Origin: Hormiphora californensis
Taxonomy: Eukaryota > Ctenophora > Tentaculata > Cydippida > Pleurobrachiidae
Reading direction: 5' to 3'
NCBI GenBank assembly: GCA_020137815.1
Contig: CM035351.1
Coordinates: forward strand, 2,304,409 to 2,368,408
Length of the DNA: 64,000 bases
Shown here piece by piece: positions 23,501-31,870 of the stretch (the stretch's first letter is position 1; each line of letters begins with the position of its first letter). Both the position numbers and the translations under genes were made by a program. Below the pieces are notes generated by a model that worked only from the letters and a program-made list of their open reading frames with translations, made no database searches and was not told the DNA's origin.

Positions 23501-25744
23501 AAATGTACAAACTGCTGAACGTTGCCGATGATATCTTCGCCAAGTCCACTACAAATGAATCTGCCAAGCAAACAGCTGTGGACAGACTAATTGCAGACAA
23601 GGAGACCGCAGACTGCGAGGAAACGTTGGCGGATATGGAATCGGTCGGTAATGCATCTGAGTCACTATCCTGGATGCTTGATCGCAAATTTGAATCAGAT
23701 GATTATGCATCTGGCCCTGGGTCAATATCGATGTCTAGTGAAATTGCTTCCTATAAAGAGGAAAAAACGGGACCCACTGACAAGCGGCAGAATGTTATCG
23801 TGTTTTTACCTGCAGACATGGATGGCTCTATTCAGGATGAGGCGATTGAAAAAGCTTTTGCATACCTTGGGTGTGAACAATTTAGTATAATGAACACGGA
23901 AATGGTCAGGGACAGAGGTGAGGACTGCAACGGGAAAATTGTACTTAGAGTACAAATGAACACAGTAAAACAAGCATCAAAAGCCCTTGCTAATGCGTAC
24001 AAACTGAAGAACTACCCTGTGCCTGGAATCTACATTGCCAAGGATATGACATACCATCAACGGCTAAAGATGCGAGAACTTGTGAAGACTCTACGGTACA
24101 GGATAGAAATGCTACCAAAGTACCGATGGAAAATTGTTGATTGGGAAGTGGTTAACGTTGGTCGTTTCAAGAAACAAGAGCAAGATTTCAAGCATGATTT
24201 GATGAACAGTTATAATGGTTCACTGGATAGTATTTCTAGTGGACCACTATAGTCAGTGGTGAAGTTTTTTGAGACAAATATGGAGTAATACGAGAAGTCA
24301 ATAAAACTGAGTTCAAAGGGTGTCCTGCCTAATGCAGACACCTACGATATAAACAATAAACATTTTGAAATTACTATAGTGTGACATGGAAGTGAGTCTA
24401 GACATTATTTGCGTAGAGTACATGTCGAGTTGGCCGTGTGGCCAAAATCTTTATTATTATTATTATTATAAAGATCTGTCATGCCAATGCTCTGACAGCT
24501 AAAGATTGGCTTGAATTATCCGAACGTAGGACATATTTTCTATTTAAACCTTGAGTAGCATATGTCATCTGAAATGGCAATGTCACAAAGGTGTGCATAT
24601 ATGCATTGTCTCATGTTTGTGACATCATATATGTATGTCACAAACATGAGACAATGTCAGCATGGCGCAGTCGCCAAACGTCTGGGAAGTGTCAAAAGTT
24701 GTCACATGTGCATCAGATTTCCGCGCGCGGCACACTTTTTGACTGAAATCAAGGTTTGCGCTGACAAGCGCTGTGATGTCGCCAAAAACTAAAACTTCGA
24801 ACATTTCAGTTGTTGGGTTGGTGTATCTCTGCAACCGCGGGAGTTTTACCATTGGTTGGATTCTCTGCCTACAGTCTGGTTGCTATCTGTCTCCCGTATC
24901 AGGTGAGTCAACTCAGAGAGCAAAGCTACTACAAAACAAGTCAACTGGACAAACGTCCTGAATGTCGGATGACACTGACAAGTGACAATCGTACCGTCAA
25001 TATGAACAGCGATAAACTCATTTGACCGTTCTAATAATACCTTATTTCAGAGTGATTCTGGCGGTGATATGGGGTTGATTATGAGTCTAATGGTCGGGAA
25101 CGCTATAGCAGTCACTCTGATTATCTATTGCTATCTCACGGTTAGTACCAGCATATTGTAACTCGCTCACAATCCAAGATCATTCAACACAAGTTCATGT
25201 GTACTGTGTCCTAATAACATCCCTCCCACCCCTTCAGATTTTCTGTAACGTCCGGCATCTCCAACGACCCCTTGACAACGCTGATTTCCGTGAGACACTC
25301 CGGATGGCCCTAATCATCCTAACCGATGTGGTCTGCTGGCTACCCATTGTGGTGTGTGGGGTTAACGCCCTGTTTGGAAACTCCCTTCTAATGACAACCT
25401 CCAGCTCAAAGATCCTCGTGGTATTCTTCCTTCCCCTCAACGCGTGTGCCAACCCCTTCCTATACTCCCTGACTCGACCTGCCTTCCGAAACGACACCCT
25501 CCGGCTTCTCAACAGGCTGGGTCTCTGTAAGGAGGCTTATTACATTGCCAGTAGGAGGAAGAGTGGCATGGATTTCAAGAAGAGAGTTCCCAGTGGTGTC
25601 CAGGAATGGAGGAAACCCTCAGCGGACAGTACCTCAAGTAGCTCCGGGTACAGCTCTGATACGGGGGGTACCCGGGTTACCCTGGCCGCCCTACTGAAAC
25701 CCAACATTGATAGTCTTGTGGAAACAAGGGAGACAAGCACCTGA
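11562..25744 (+). CDS. Leucine-rich-repeat G-protein-coupled receptor (LGR family), 22 exons
   Basis: Exons: 11562-11636, 11988-12188, 12595-12666, 13569-13634, 13762-13830, 14064-14129, 14425-14491, 14589-14660, 15015-15086, 15224-15370, 15490-15621, 15738-15931, 16068-16238, 17452-17554, 17750-17829, 19704-19783, 20144-20292, 21520-21670, 22720-22860, 24810-24902, 25051-25140, 25238-25744. LRR exons end in phase 2 and encode about 17 repeats. The hinge has LPRYGLQSLRRV and FPVLCCWF, matching the LGR CC hinge motif, then an S/T-rich linker and NPCEDLIGNWILRIG. TM2 has LNLSFSDLLTGVYLL, TM3 SSELSVITLTVISIERM, TM6 ILTDVVCWLPIVV, TM7 LNACANPFLYSL. The family binds glycoprotein hormones or R-spondins at the cell surface and signals through G proteins. 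Exon 14425-14491 is one base too long (67), giving an in-frame stop. The signal-peptide exon was not found; 11562 begins inside an LRR. Confidence 0.93.
12953..13024. mobile_element. ~75-base palindromic dispersed element, copy 2
   Basis: Begins CTGTCAGGCCAATGCTCT, continues with CCACAGTTCTCGCG and AATGAGAATATAGGG, and closes with a decayed repeat of CCAATGCTCTGA. It lies in an LGR intron. Confidence 0.7.
14836..14932. mobile_element. Palindromic element, partial copies in tandem
   Basis: Three occurrences of the terminal motif CAGGCCAATGCTCTG within about 100 bases (14836, 14877 and about 14913). They look like one short and one internally deleted copy side by side, in an LGR intron. Confidence 0.65.
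18290..18420 (+). pseudogene. Decayed duplicate of LGR linker exon
   Basis: About 400-500 bases around 18230-18650 repeat 17700-18180 with many single-base indels. The segment matching exon 17750-17829 starts AGCTCCAGGAAAC but soon runs into TAA in the expected frame. So this is a non-functional tandem copy of the linker exon and its flanking intron. Confidence 0.7.
18905..18991. repeat. Short minisatellite, ~24-base unit
   Basis: About four degenerate copies with the core TTACCATAGCAAC. It lies in the LGR intron between the linker exon and the exon at 19704. Confidence 0.7.
19347..19369. repeat. (CT)n microsatellite
   Basis: Uninterrupted CT dinucleotides in an LGR intron. Further right, a 20-base-class direct repeat with the core CAGACAGACGGTTAAGAGGT occurs twice (about 19472 and 19545). 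Confidence 0.85.
20730..20804. mobile_element. ~75-base palindromic dispersed element, best copy
   Basis: Starts CTGTCAGGCCAATGCTCTG and ends CAGGCCAATGCTCTGACAG. The centre reads CCACAGTTCTCGC then GAGAATAGGGT. The flanks extend the hairpin: CCTATCGAT before it and ATCGATAGG after it. It lies in the LGR intron after the TM1 exon. Confidence 0.8.
21934..22689. mobile_element. TIR fold-back element (~756 bases), putative TA target site
   Basis: The ends are ACGGGTGACAACTAAAAATT and its reverse complement, flanked on both sides by TA (21932-21933 and 22690-22691). Long subterminal inverted repeats continue inward: a GAGATACAGCTTCGGGC block and a GATGCGATATCGCAATGAAA block occur in both orientations. 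It has no transposase, so it resembles a non-autonomous Tc1/mariner-like MITE. It is inserted in the LGR intron between the TM2 and TM3 exons. Confidence 0.75.
23150..23245. repeat. Short tandem repeat before the intronless gene
   Basis: Three degenerate copies of a 30-base-class unit with the core CTCGTCTTACAACTTATCG, immediately upstream of the ORF1-like gene. Confidence 0.7.
23314..24252 (+). CDS. Intronless LINE-ORF1-like protein (RRM-like fold), inside LGR intron
   Basis: A 312-residue single-exon frame starts at ATG 23314 (MEIDKNWYDEWTQKVKRL); an upstream in-frame ATG at 23200 lies in AT-rich repeats and is less likely. The N-terminal half is acidic and helical. From about residue 165, DKRQNVIVFLPADM begins an RRM-like module ending in IYIAKDMTYHQRLKMRELVK. 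That ending is the D[LM]T-x-x-QR-x-K-M-x-E-LVK block typical of ORF1-like proteins carried by many animal non-LTR retrotransposons. No endonuclease or reverse transcriptase lies nearby. AATAAA signals occur at 24300-24305 and near 24355. It could be a co-opted or retroposed ORF1 remnant, still fully open. Its function is unknown. Confidence 0.7.
   Translation: MEIDKNWYDEWTQKVKRLPVTMNNVLGREWEADQKNGWKDATWQIMRGENWDALIELMENTVKMYKLLNVADDIFAKSTTNESAKQTAVDRLIADKETADCEETLADMESVGNASESLSWMLDRKFESDDYASGPGSISMSSEIASYKEEKTGPTDKRQNVIVFLPADMDGSIQDEAIEKAFAYLGCEQFSIMNTEMVRDRGEDCNGKIVLRVQMNTVKQASKALANAYKLKNYPVPGIYIAKDMTYHQRLKMRELVKTLRYRIEMLPKYRWKIVDWEVVNVGRFKKQEQDFKHDLMNSYNGSLDSISSGPL
24476..24498. mobile_element. 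Solo terminus of the palindromic dispersed element
   Basis: A single terminal unit containing CATGCCAATGCTCTGACAG. It differs by one base from the 56713 copy. Confidence 0.6.
24603..24656. repeat. Inverted repeat (22-base arms)
   Basis: CATTGTCTCATGTTTGTGAC and its complement flank a loop of about 10 bases. The arms look perfect. It lies in the LGR intron before the TM4 exon. Confidence 0.85.
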
Positions 25745-25772
25745 AGGGACTATATGGACCCCCCCCCCCCCC

Positions 25773-25823
<51 letters not shown>

Positions 25824-25956
25824 GGGGAACAATAAGAATCAAGGACAATATCTGACAAGAGAAACGTACTCGAAAAGATGAACAGTATAGTGGAAGGAAG
25901 GAAGGAAATGAAAGGTTGAATTAGACACTTGACCATGTTGACTGCTGGGAAGTATC

Positions 25957-26007
<51 letters not shown>

Positions 26008-28125
26008 TGGTTACGTGGCTAGCCTATTGCTACGGCCCGTATCATAATGACTGTGAGCGGGGTAACCACGAAACGATATCCTTAGACGATTGAACCATGT
26101 TGCTTGGATTTGGAAAGGAAAATTGCCCCTCCGTGTACAGTTCACGGATAAAAGGGGTGACTTCGTAACCAACCATGTTGCTGAATTGTCGGGAACTATT
26201 CCTATTATATTGACAATATATAATATACTAGTAAGCCCGCTCGCCCTACGGGCGAATGTCGGGGATGGTCAATGGTCATACAGTAAACTAAGCAAATAGT
26301 GTAGTATCATTTGAAATTTTTAAAATCAGTAAATTTATCAGGTAAATTAACCACAGCGATTCTTTCGACAGAAAAACCACGGGTCCTCTTTTGCCAGGTC
26401 CTGAAGTATTTTATTAAAATACTTTCACGTATTACTGCCGTTTCTTATTAGTGCCATTGATACTTTGTTATTACGTGTGTTGACAACATTTTTTGAATAA
26501 TAATCACCTCTTTTGTAGGATTCTATCACGTAGTCTATAGGCGTCAGCGCCAGTTTGGGACATATGGCTCCTCCAAACTCGCTGGCGATTGTGTTGAAAT
26601 TGAGTAGTCATGTTCACGAAACGTGGTGAACAGGGGGTGAACAGATTAAATCGAGCAAACGATCAATCACGCAACCGGCAGAGAGATGAATCAAGGATGC
26701 ACGTGCAGTTTAAGGCTCAAGCTGGCAGGTTGCCAGGGTCCTTCTAGGGACAACACGTGCAAATGACCATTTCCAGGAATTTTGTGCCATATTTGGTAAA
26801 AAACCATCACCCATCATTTCCCTATTTGCTTTAATAATAGTATGATGTATATGATCTATTGCGCTGAATAAAACAAAAACTGTTAGAGAAATAGTGAGCG
26901 AAAAGGAGAGTGAGTTTTTGTTTTCCCTCAACATATTCTGGAATATTTTATGTCACTATGACACCTGCCTCGACGGACCGGTGTGATCAGACTCTGATTC
27001 AGAGAGACAGCATATACCACATGTTTTGTGCCATTACGAATTTTATGTGAGGAGAGATCTGCTAAGACAGTATCTTGCCATACAATTGGATGGTGGAGGA
27101 GAGGGTGACGGGTAACATTTTGTAACATGTGCAGAAACTTTTTTGAGCATGTTACAAAATGTTACGTGTCACCCTCTCCTCCACAATTGAAAGTCTTCGG
27201 CGAGGCCCAATTGCTAACTGGCGTGCGCCTCGACCCTTTCTTTTCAGAGATAACTCAGAACGGGTCTGGTGCTGCACGCTGGACAGCCCAATACCTTGTT
27301 ATGACTGATAGTGCACACGTGTGAAATCGAATCATTGTTTGCTGACTGTTTCCCCCTTTGTTTCTAATTAATTTCTTAAAACACAGTATCTCAGTTGTTG
27401 GAAAATGTAAAAAAGAAACTTATAAATTAATCTCAACTAAACTTAACTCCCTGGAAAATGTGCGGTCACTGACCAATCATCGGTGAATACACCCACCCAC
27501 ACACAACTGCTTTCGCATAAATTGTAACTATACCTTTGCTCAATAACAAACACACAGATTAGCTCTAACAATTTAGTACACTGCATTCAACGACTTGACC
27601 ATTATATTTTCTTTGCTTCACATGGCCAGTAAAAACTAAAGACCAAAGAAATTATCTTTTTGACTCGCAACGTTGCAACTTGATTTAAAAACACTTCAAA
27701 AAGAGATCATTCATAAACTGAGCAAAGAAAATTAGAGAAGTCGTCGATTTTCTAACGCGTTGAAAAAATCAGGACCCGTAGTTACCAAGCAGTCGACTAT
27801 GATTTACAGGCGATGGCACTGGAGTGAATTGGTAGCACTACGTTAACTGCCATGTCTATTAGAAGAAAAAGAAGAGAAAAGCCGATTTTACTAATAGCGT
27901 TTTGTTCAAAAAGCTAAAGTGCTTTTTAATATGGCATTTAAACTGTCTGGCTTTTGCTGCCTTGCTCCAACCTCTCTTCAAAACTTCGCGACTGCAAAGC
28001 ATTGTAAATGAGGGTTAGAATATAACAATCTCGCCCCACACCAGACAGATTCGAAAAGACATAACATCGCCAAATACAGATCTAAACCAAAAACACTATT
28101 TATATCTATAAATATAATCAGTCAG
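25745..28125. other. Intergenic region with (GA)n and unclassified repeats
   Basis: Holds a poly-C/(GA)n tract (25759-25820), another (GA)n (25958-26004), a small hairpin GCTCGCCCTACGGGC (about 26239), the hairpin listed at 27091-27185 and otherwise AT-rich unique DNA. I saw no exon supported by both frame and splice sites. Confidence 0.55.
27091..27185. repeat. Hairpin repeat with TAACATTTTGTAACATG arms
   Basis: The left arm runs GTGGAGGAGAGGGTGAC then GTAACATTTTGTAACATG; the right arm is its complement, with a loop of about 20 bases. A related but more decayed copy lies at 55947-56028 in SLC35G. Confidence 0.8.
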
Positions 28126-28347
28126 TCAGTTCAACAGCTGATATTCGAGTAACTTCAATCTAGAGAGTTCGTCACGTTTACTAAGATCACAATTAGAGAA
28201 GAGATCCGGTGAAGATCGGATCAGTTCCAGACGGTGTTTGTTCCGGGACACTGTCACGTAGCTAGAAAATGCATCTCTGTCCTCTTCCGACCATGTTGAT
28301 AGCACCATCTCGGAGATTTGTTGCTTCTGCGTGATATTATCTGACAC
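28126..28347 (-). CDS. Unrecognised terminal exon
   Basis: After acceptor CCCCTCTCAG the frame reads VSDNITQKQQISEMVLSTW, SEEDRDAFSSYVTVSRNKHR and DELSRLKLLEYQLLN before a stop. It is mostly helical and charged, with no domain I know. Its phase (0) is compatible with the optional donor CAG|GTGAAT at about 30971-30966 in the last MRPL42 exon. It might therefore be an alternative 3' exon of that gene, with the tandem array in the intron, or the end of an unrelated gene. Confidence 0.4.
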   Translation of the reverse strand: MSDNITQKQQISEMVLSTWSEEDRDAFSSYVTVSRNKHRLELIRSSPDLFSNCDLSKRDELSRLKLLEYQLLN

Positions 28348-28372
28348 CTGAGAGGGGGGTGTCATATATTAT

Positions 28373-30270
28373 ACCTCGACCAAAACGCGGAGTTTTTACG
28401 TCAGCCGACCCGAAACCGGATTAAATTTGGCCACCCGCTGGTCTCAGGGCCTCAAAATATGTCAAAATATGTTTAAATTGTCATTTGGGGTCATTAATAC
28501 CTTTTAATTACATGTAATTACCCTTTAATTACATCTAATTACATTTTAATTACATGTAATTACTTCCAATTACATTCCAATTACTTCAGCACCTCGAGAG
28601 CTTTCTAACGCACCCTAGAACACCTGTCTACTCCTTCTAATTGCCGAGATCTGCATACCCCTTATTTTGACTGTTTTTCGCGTCCTACCCCTTATGGGTT
28701 TGGGTACGGCCATCGCCGCACCCCCTATACGTCGCGGGACCTCGAGACCTTTCCAACGAGCCATAGAACACCTCTCTACTACTTCAGGGGGCTTCAAAAC
28801 TTTCACTCTAAAAATATCTATGGTTTATGGTTTATGGTTTTACCTCGACCAAAACGCGGAGTTTTTACGTCAGCCGACCCGAAACCGGATTAAATTTGGC
28901 CACCCGCTGGTCTCATGGCCTCCAAATATGTCAAAATATGTCTGAATTGTCATTTGGGGTCATTTAGACCTTTTAATTACATGTAATTACCCTTTAATTA
29001 CATGTAATTACATTTTAATTACATGTAATTACTTCCAATTACATTCCAATTACTTCAGCACCTCGAGAGCTTTCGAACGCACCCTAGAACACCTTTCTAC
29101 TCCTTCTAATTGCCGAGATCTGCATACCCCTTATTTTGACTGTTTTTCGCGTCCTACCCCTTATAGGTTTAGGTATGGCCATCGCCACACCCCCTATACG
29201 TCGCGGGACCTCGAGACCTTTCCAACGAGCCATAGAACACCTCTCTACTACTTCAGGGGGCTTCAAAACTTTCACTCTAAAAATATCTATGGTTTATGGT
29301 TTTATGGTTTACCTCGACCAAAACGCGGAGTTTTTACGTCAGCCGACCCGAAACCGGATTAAATTTTGCCACCCGCTGGTCTCAGGGCCTCCAAATATGT
29401 CAAAATATGTCTGAATTGTCATTTGGGGTCATTTAGACCTTGTAATTACATGTAATTACCCTTTAATTACATGTAATTACATTTTAATTACATGTAATTA
29501 CTTCCAATTACATTCCAATTACTTCAGCACCTCAAGAGCTTTCGAACGCACCCTAGAACACCTTTCTACTCCTTCTAATTGCCGAGTTCTGTATACCCCT
29601 TATTTTGACTGTTTTTCGCGTCCTACCCCTTATAGGTTTGGGTATGGCCATCGCCACACCCCCTATACGTCGCGGGACCTCGAGACCTTTCCAACGAGCC
29701 ATAGAACACCTCTCTACTACTTCAGGGGGCTTCAAAACTTTCACTCTAAAAATATCTATGGTTATGGTTTTATGGTTTATGGTTTTACCTCGACCAAAAC
29801 GCGGAGTTTTTACGTCAGCCGACCCGAAACCGGATTAAATTTGGCCACCCGCTGGTCTCAGGGCCTCAAAATACGTCAAAATATGTTTAAATTATCATTC
29901 TGGGTCATTTAGACCTTTTAATTACATGTAATTACCCTTTAACTACATGTAATTACATTTTAATTACATTTAATTACTTCCAATTACATTCCAATTACTT
30001 CAGTACCTCGAGAGCTTTCGAACGTACCCTAGAACACCTTTCTACTCCTTCTAATTGCCGAGTTCAGCATACCCCTTATTTTGACTGTTTTTCGCGTCCT
30101 ACCCCTTATACGTTTGGGTATGGCCATCGCCACACCCCCTATACGTCGCGGGACCTCGAGACCTTTCCAACGAGCCATAGAACACCTCTCTACTACTTCA
30201 GGGGGCTTCAAAACTTTCACTCTAAAAATATCTATGGTTTATGGTTTTATGGTTTATGGTTTTATGGTTT
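28373..30270. repeat. Tandem repeat, four copies of ~469 bases
   Basis: Copies begin at ACCTCGACCAAAACGCGG: 28373, 28842, 29311 and 29787 (spacings 469, 469, 476). Each contains the block TTAATTACATGTAATTAC repeated two to three times and ends in a TTTATGG-type microsatellite that varies in length between copies. Each copy keeps the same 63-residue minus-strand frame and a plus-strand frame overlapping it, which follows from copy similarity and does not by itself show coding. Confidence 0.95.
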
Positions 30271-30804
30271 TTTTTCATCTGGTATTAAGGGCCTGTCGGC
30301 TCGGCCCCGTTGTTTTAGTTTTAGGGGGATGTTTTAGGGGGGATGGGTTGAGTTTGGGTTATATTCGGGTCGGGGGGCCTTGCCAGGCCCCGAATGGTTT
30401 TTTTTTTCATCTGGTATTAAGGGCCTGTCGGCTCGGCCCCGTTGTTTTAGTTTTAGGGGGGATGTTTTAGGGGGGATGGGTTGAGTTTGGGTTATATTCG
30501 GGTCGGGGGGCCTTGCCAGGCCCCGAATGGTTTTATTTTATGGTTTTTTTTTCATCTGGTATTAAGGGCCTGTCGGCTCGGCCCCGTTGTTTTAGTTTTA
30601 GGGGGGATGTTTTAGTGGGGATGGGTTGAGTTTGGGTTATATTCGGGTCGGGGGGCCTTGCCAGGCCCCGAATGGTTTTTTTTCATCTGGTATTAAGGGC
30701 CTGTCGGCTCGGCCCCGTTGTTTTAGTTTTAGGGGGGATGTTTTAGGGGGGATGGGTTGAGTTTGGGTTATATTCGGGTCGGGGGGCCTTGCCAGGCCCC
30801 GAAT
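30271..30804. repeat. Tandem repeat, four copies of ~133 bases, G-rich
   Basis: Copies begin CATCTGGTATTAAGGGCC at 30276, 30408, 30553 and 30684. Each holds several runs of 5-6 G (GGGGGGATG twice, then GGTCGGGGGGCC), so G-quadruplex formation is plausible. It directly abuts the 469-base array. Together they are bracketed by the 16-base direct repeat GGGGTGTCATATATTA (28356-28371 and 30832-30847). Confidence 0.93.
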
Positions 30805-30935
30805 ATTCATTGGAACATGACATGGGGGGAGGGGGTGTCATATATTAGACATTCATTGGAACATATCCAACCAACCATAATGGGGTTCTTGACAGCCAGG
30901 GTTTTCAGAAAGCAGTTATTTGATCTACTAAACCC

Positions 30936-31455
30936 TCACATAAATGCGATGTGGGCCTCCCCTTTATTCACCTGTATTACTGTGTGTTCCGTATTGAACA
31001 GCTCAGCCACAGCTGTATCATTCCATATCAAGGGGTGGGCTTCTTTCAATTCCTCCCCAACCCTTCTCTGTTCCTCAGTCAAGGCAGGCTTTTCATTGGA
31101 AGGAAGGGGCCGTGTTAGCCGCATCTCTACCTGAGAGGGATGAAAGAATTGAAAACGGAACAACATTGAACATTATGACAACGACGGAGTGGGTAGGGGG
31201 TGGAACCACGAGCCCCTGGTACCCCCCCCCCCCACCGCCCTAGTATAATAGTAACCCACTGCACCCTCTCTCTGTCTCTGTCTCTTCCAAATAATATACC
31301 TTCTTAGGGGGATGAAGGCAGACGATAATTCCAGGGTTATCTGCCGTTGTTATCTGGACATTAGAGCCCACTGGTTGGAGCTGGTCTGCAGCTACAATGT
31401 TGAGAGACCGGCGGAGACAACAACATGTCCTTCTTGTTATGTGTCGCAATAACAT
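30936..31455 (-). CDS. MRPL42: Mitochondrial large-subunit ribosomal protein mL42
   Basis: Two exons, 31455-31300 and 31130-30936, join in phase 0 to give 116 residues. The start MLLRHITRRTCCCLRRS is basic and fits a mitochondrial presequence. The core NVQITTADNPGIIVCLHPP followed by TRPLPSNEK aligns with the mammalian mL42 segment containing IVCYHP and TKPIPRP; the later ELFNTEH aligns with its FTTKH. The family's final GRYHRCR-type tail is absent: the frame ends a few residues after NTEHTVIQ. A donor-like CAG|GTGAAT at that point allows splicing to another 3' exon, possibly that at 28347. It lies 415 bases downstream of TBC1D2 on the same strand. Identification rests on short motifs but their order is right. 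Confidence 0.7.
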
Positions 31456-31870
31456 AGCTAAATGATACACAGTGGGGTTAGTGGGGAATGGTAGGGGAGA
31501 ATATAATGGGCTGGGGGAGAAAGTTGGGGCAAAAATGGGGCTGTCGAAAGAGTGAAACTTGTAAATTATCTTTCTTAAAAGAATGGTGTAAATCGTTACA
31601 TATATTGGATATAAATGAGACTGTTGTTTATTTACACGGTCACACACAACAACCGGACAAGGAACAAAAAACACGGAAAAAATCTGGAAATATATCGTAC
31701 AAATACACACACCGTGGAAAAAGTGTTAGATTCCACGCTGAAAAAAATGGGGGACATGCGGGGAAACACAAAATAAAAAGTCAGTCCTCCTTTTTTTAAC
31801 CAGACACACACAAACATAAAACACATGAATATTATCGTAAAAACACATCAGTCAGGATTCGCACCTGTCA

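Noticed and set aside
28615-30220. Repeated 63-residue minus-strand frames and overlapping plus-strand frames in the 469-base units
   Set aside because: They recur because the units are nearly identical; no independent evidence of coding.
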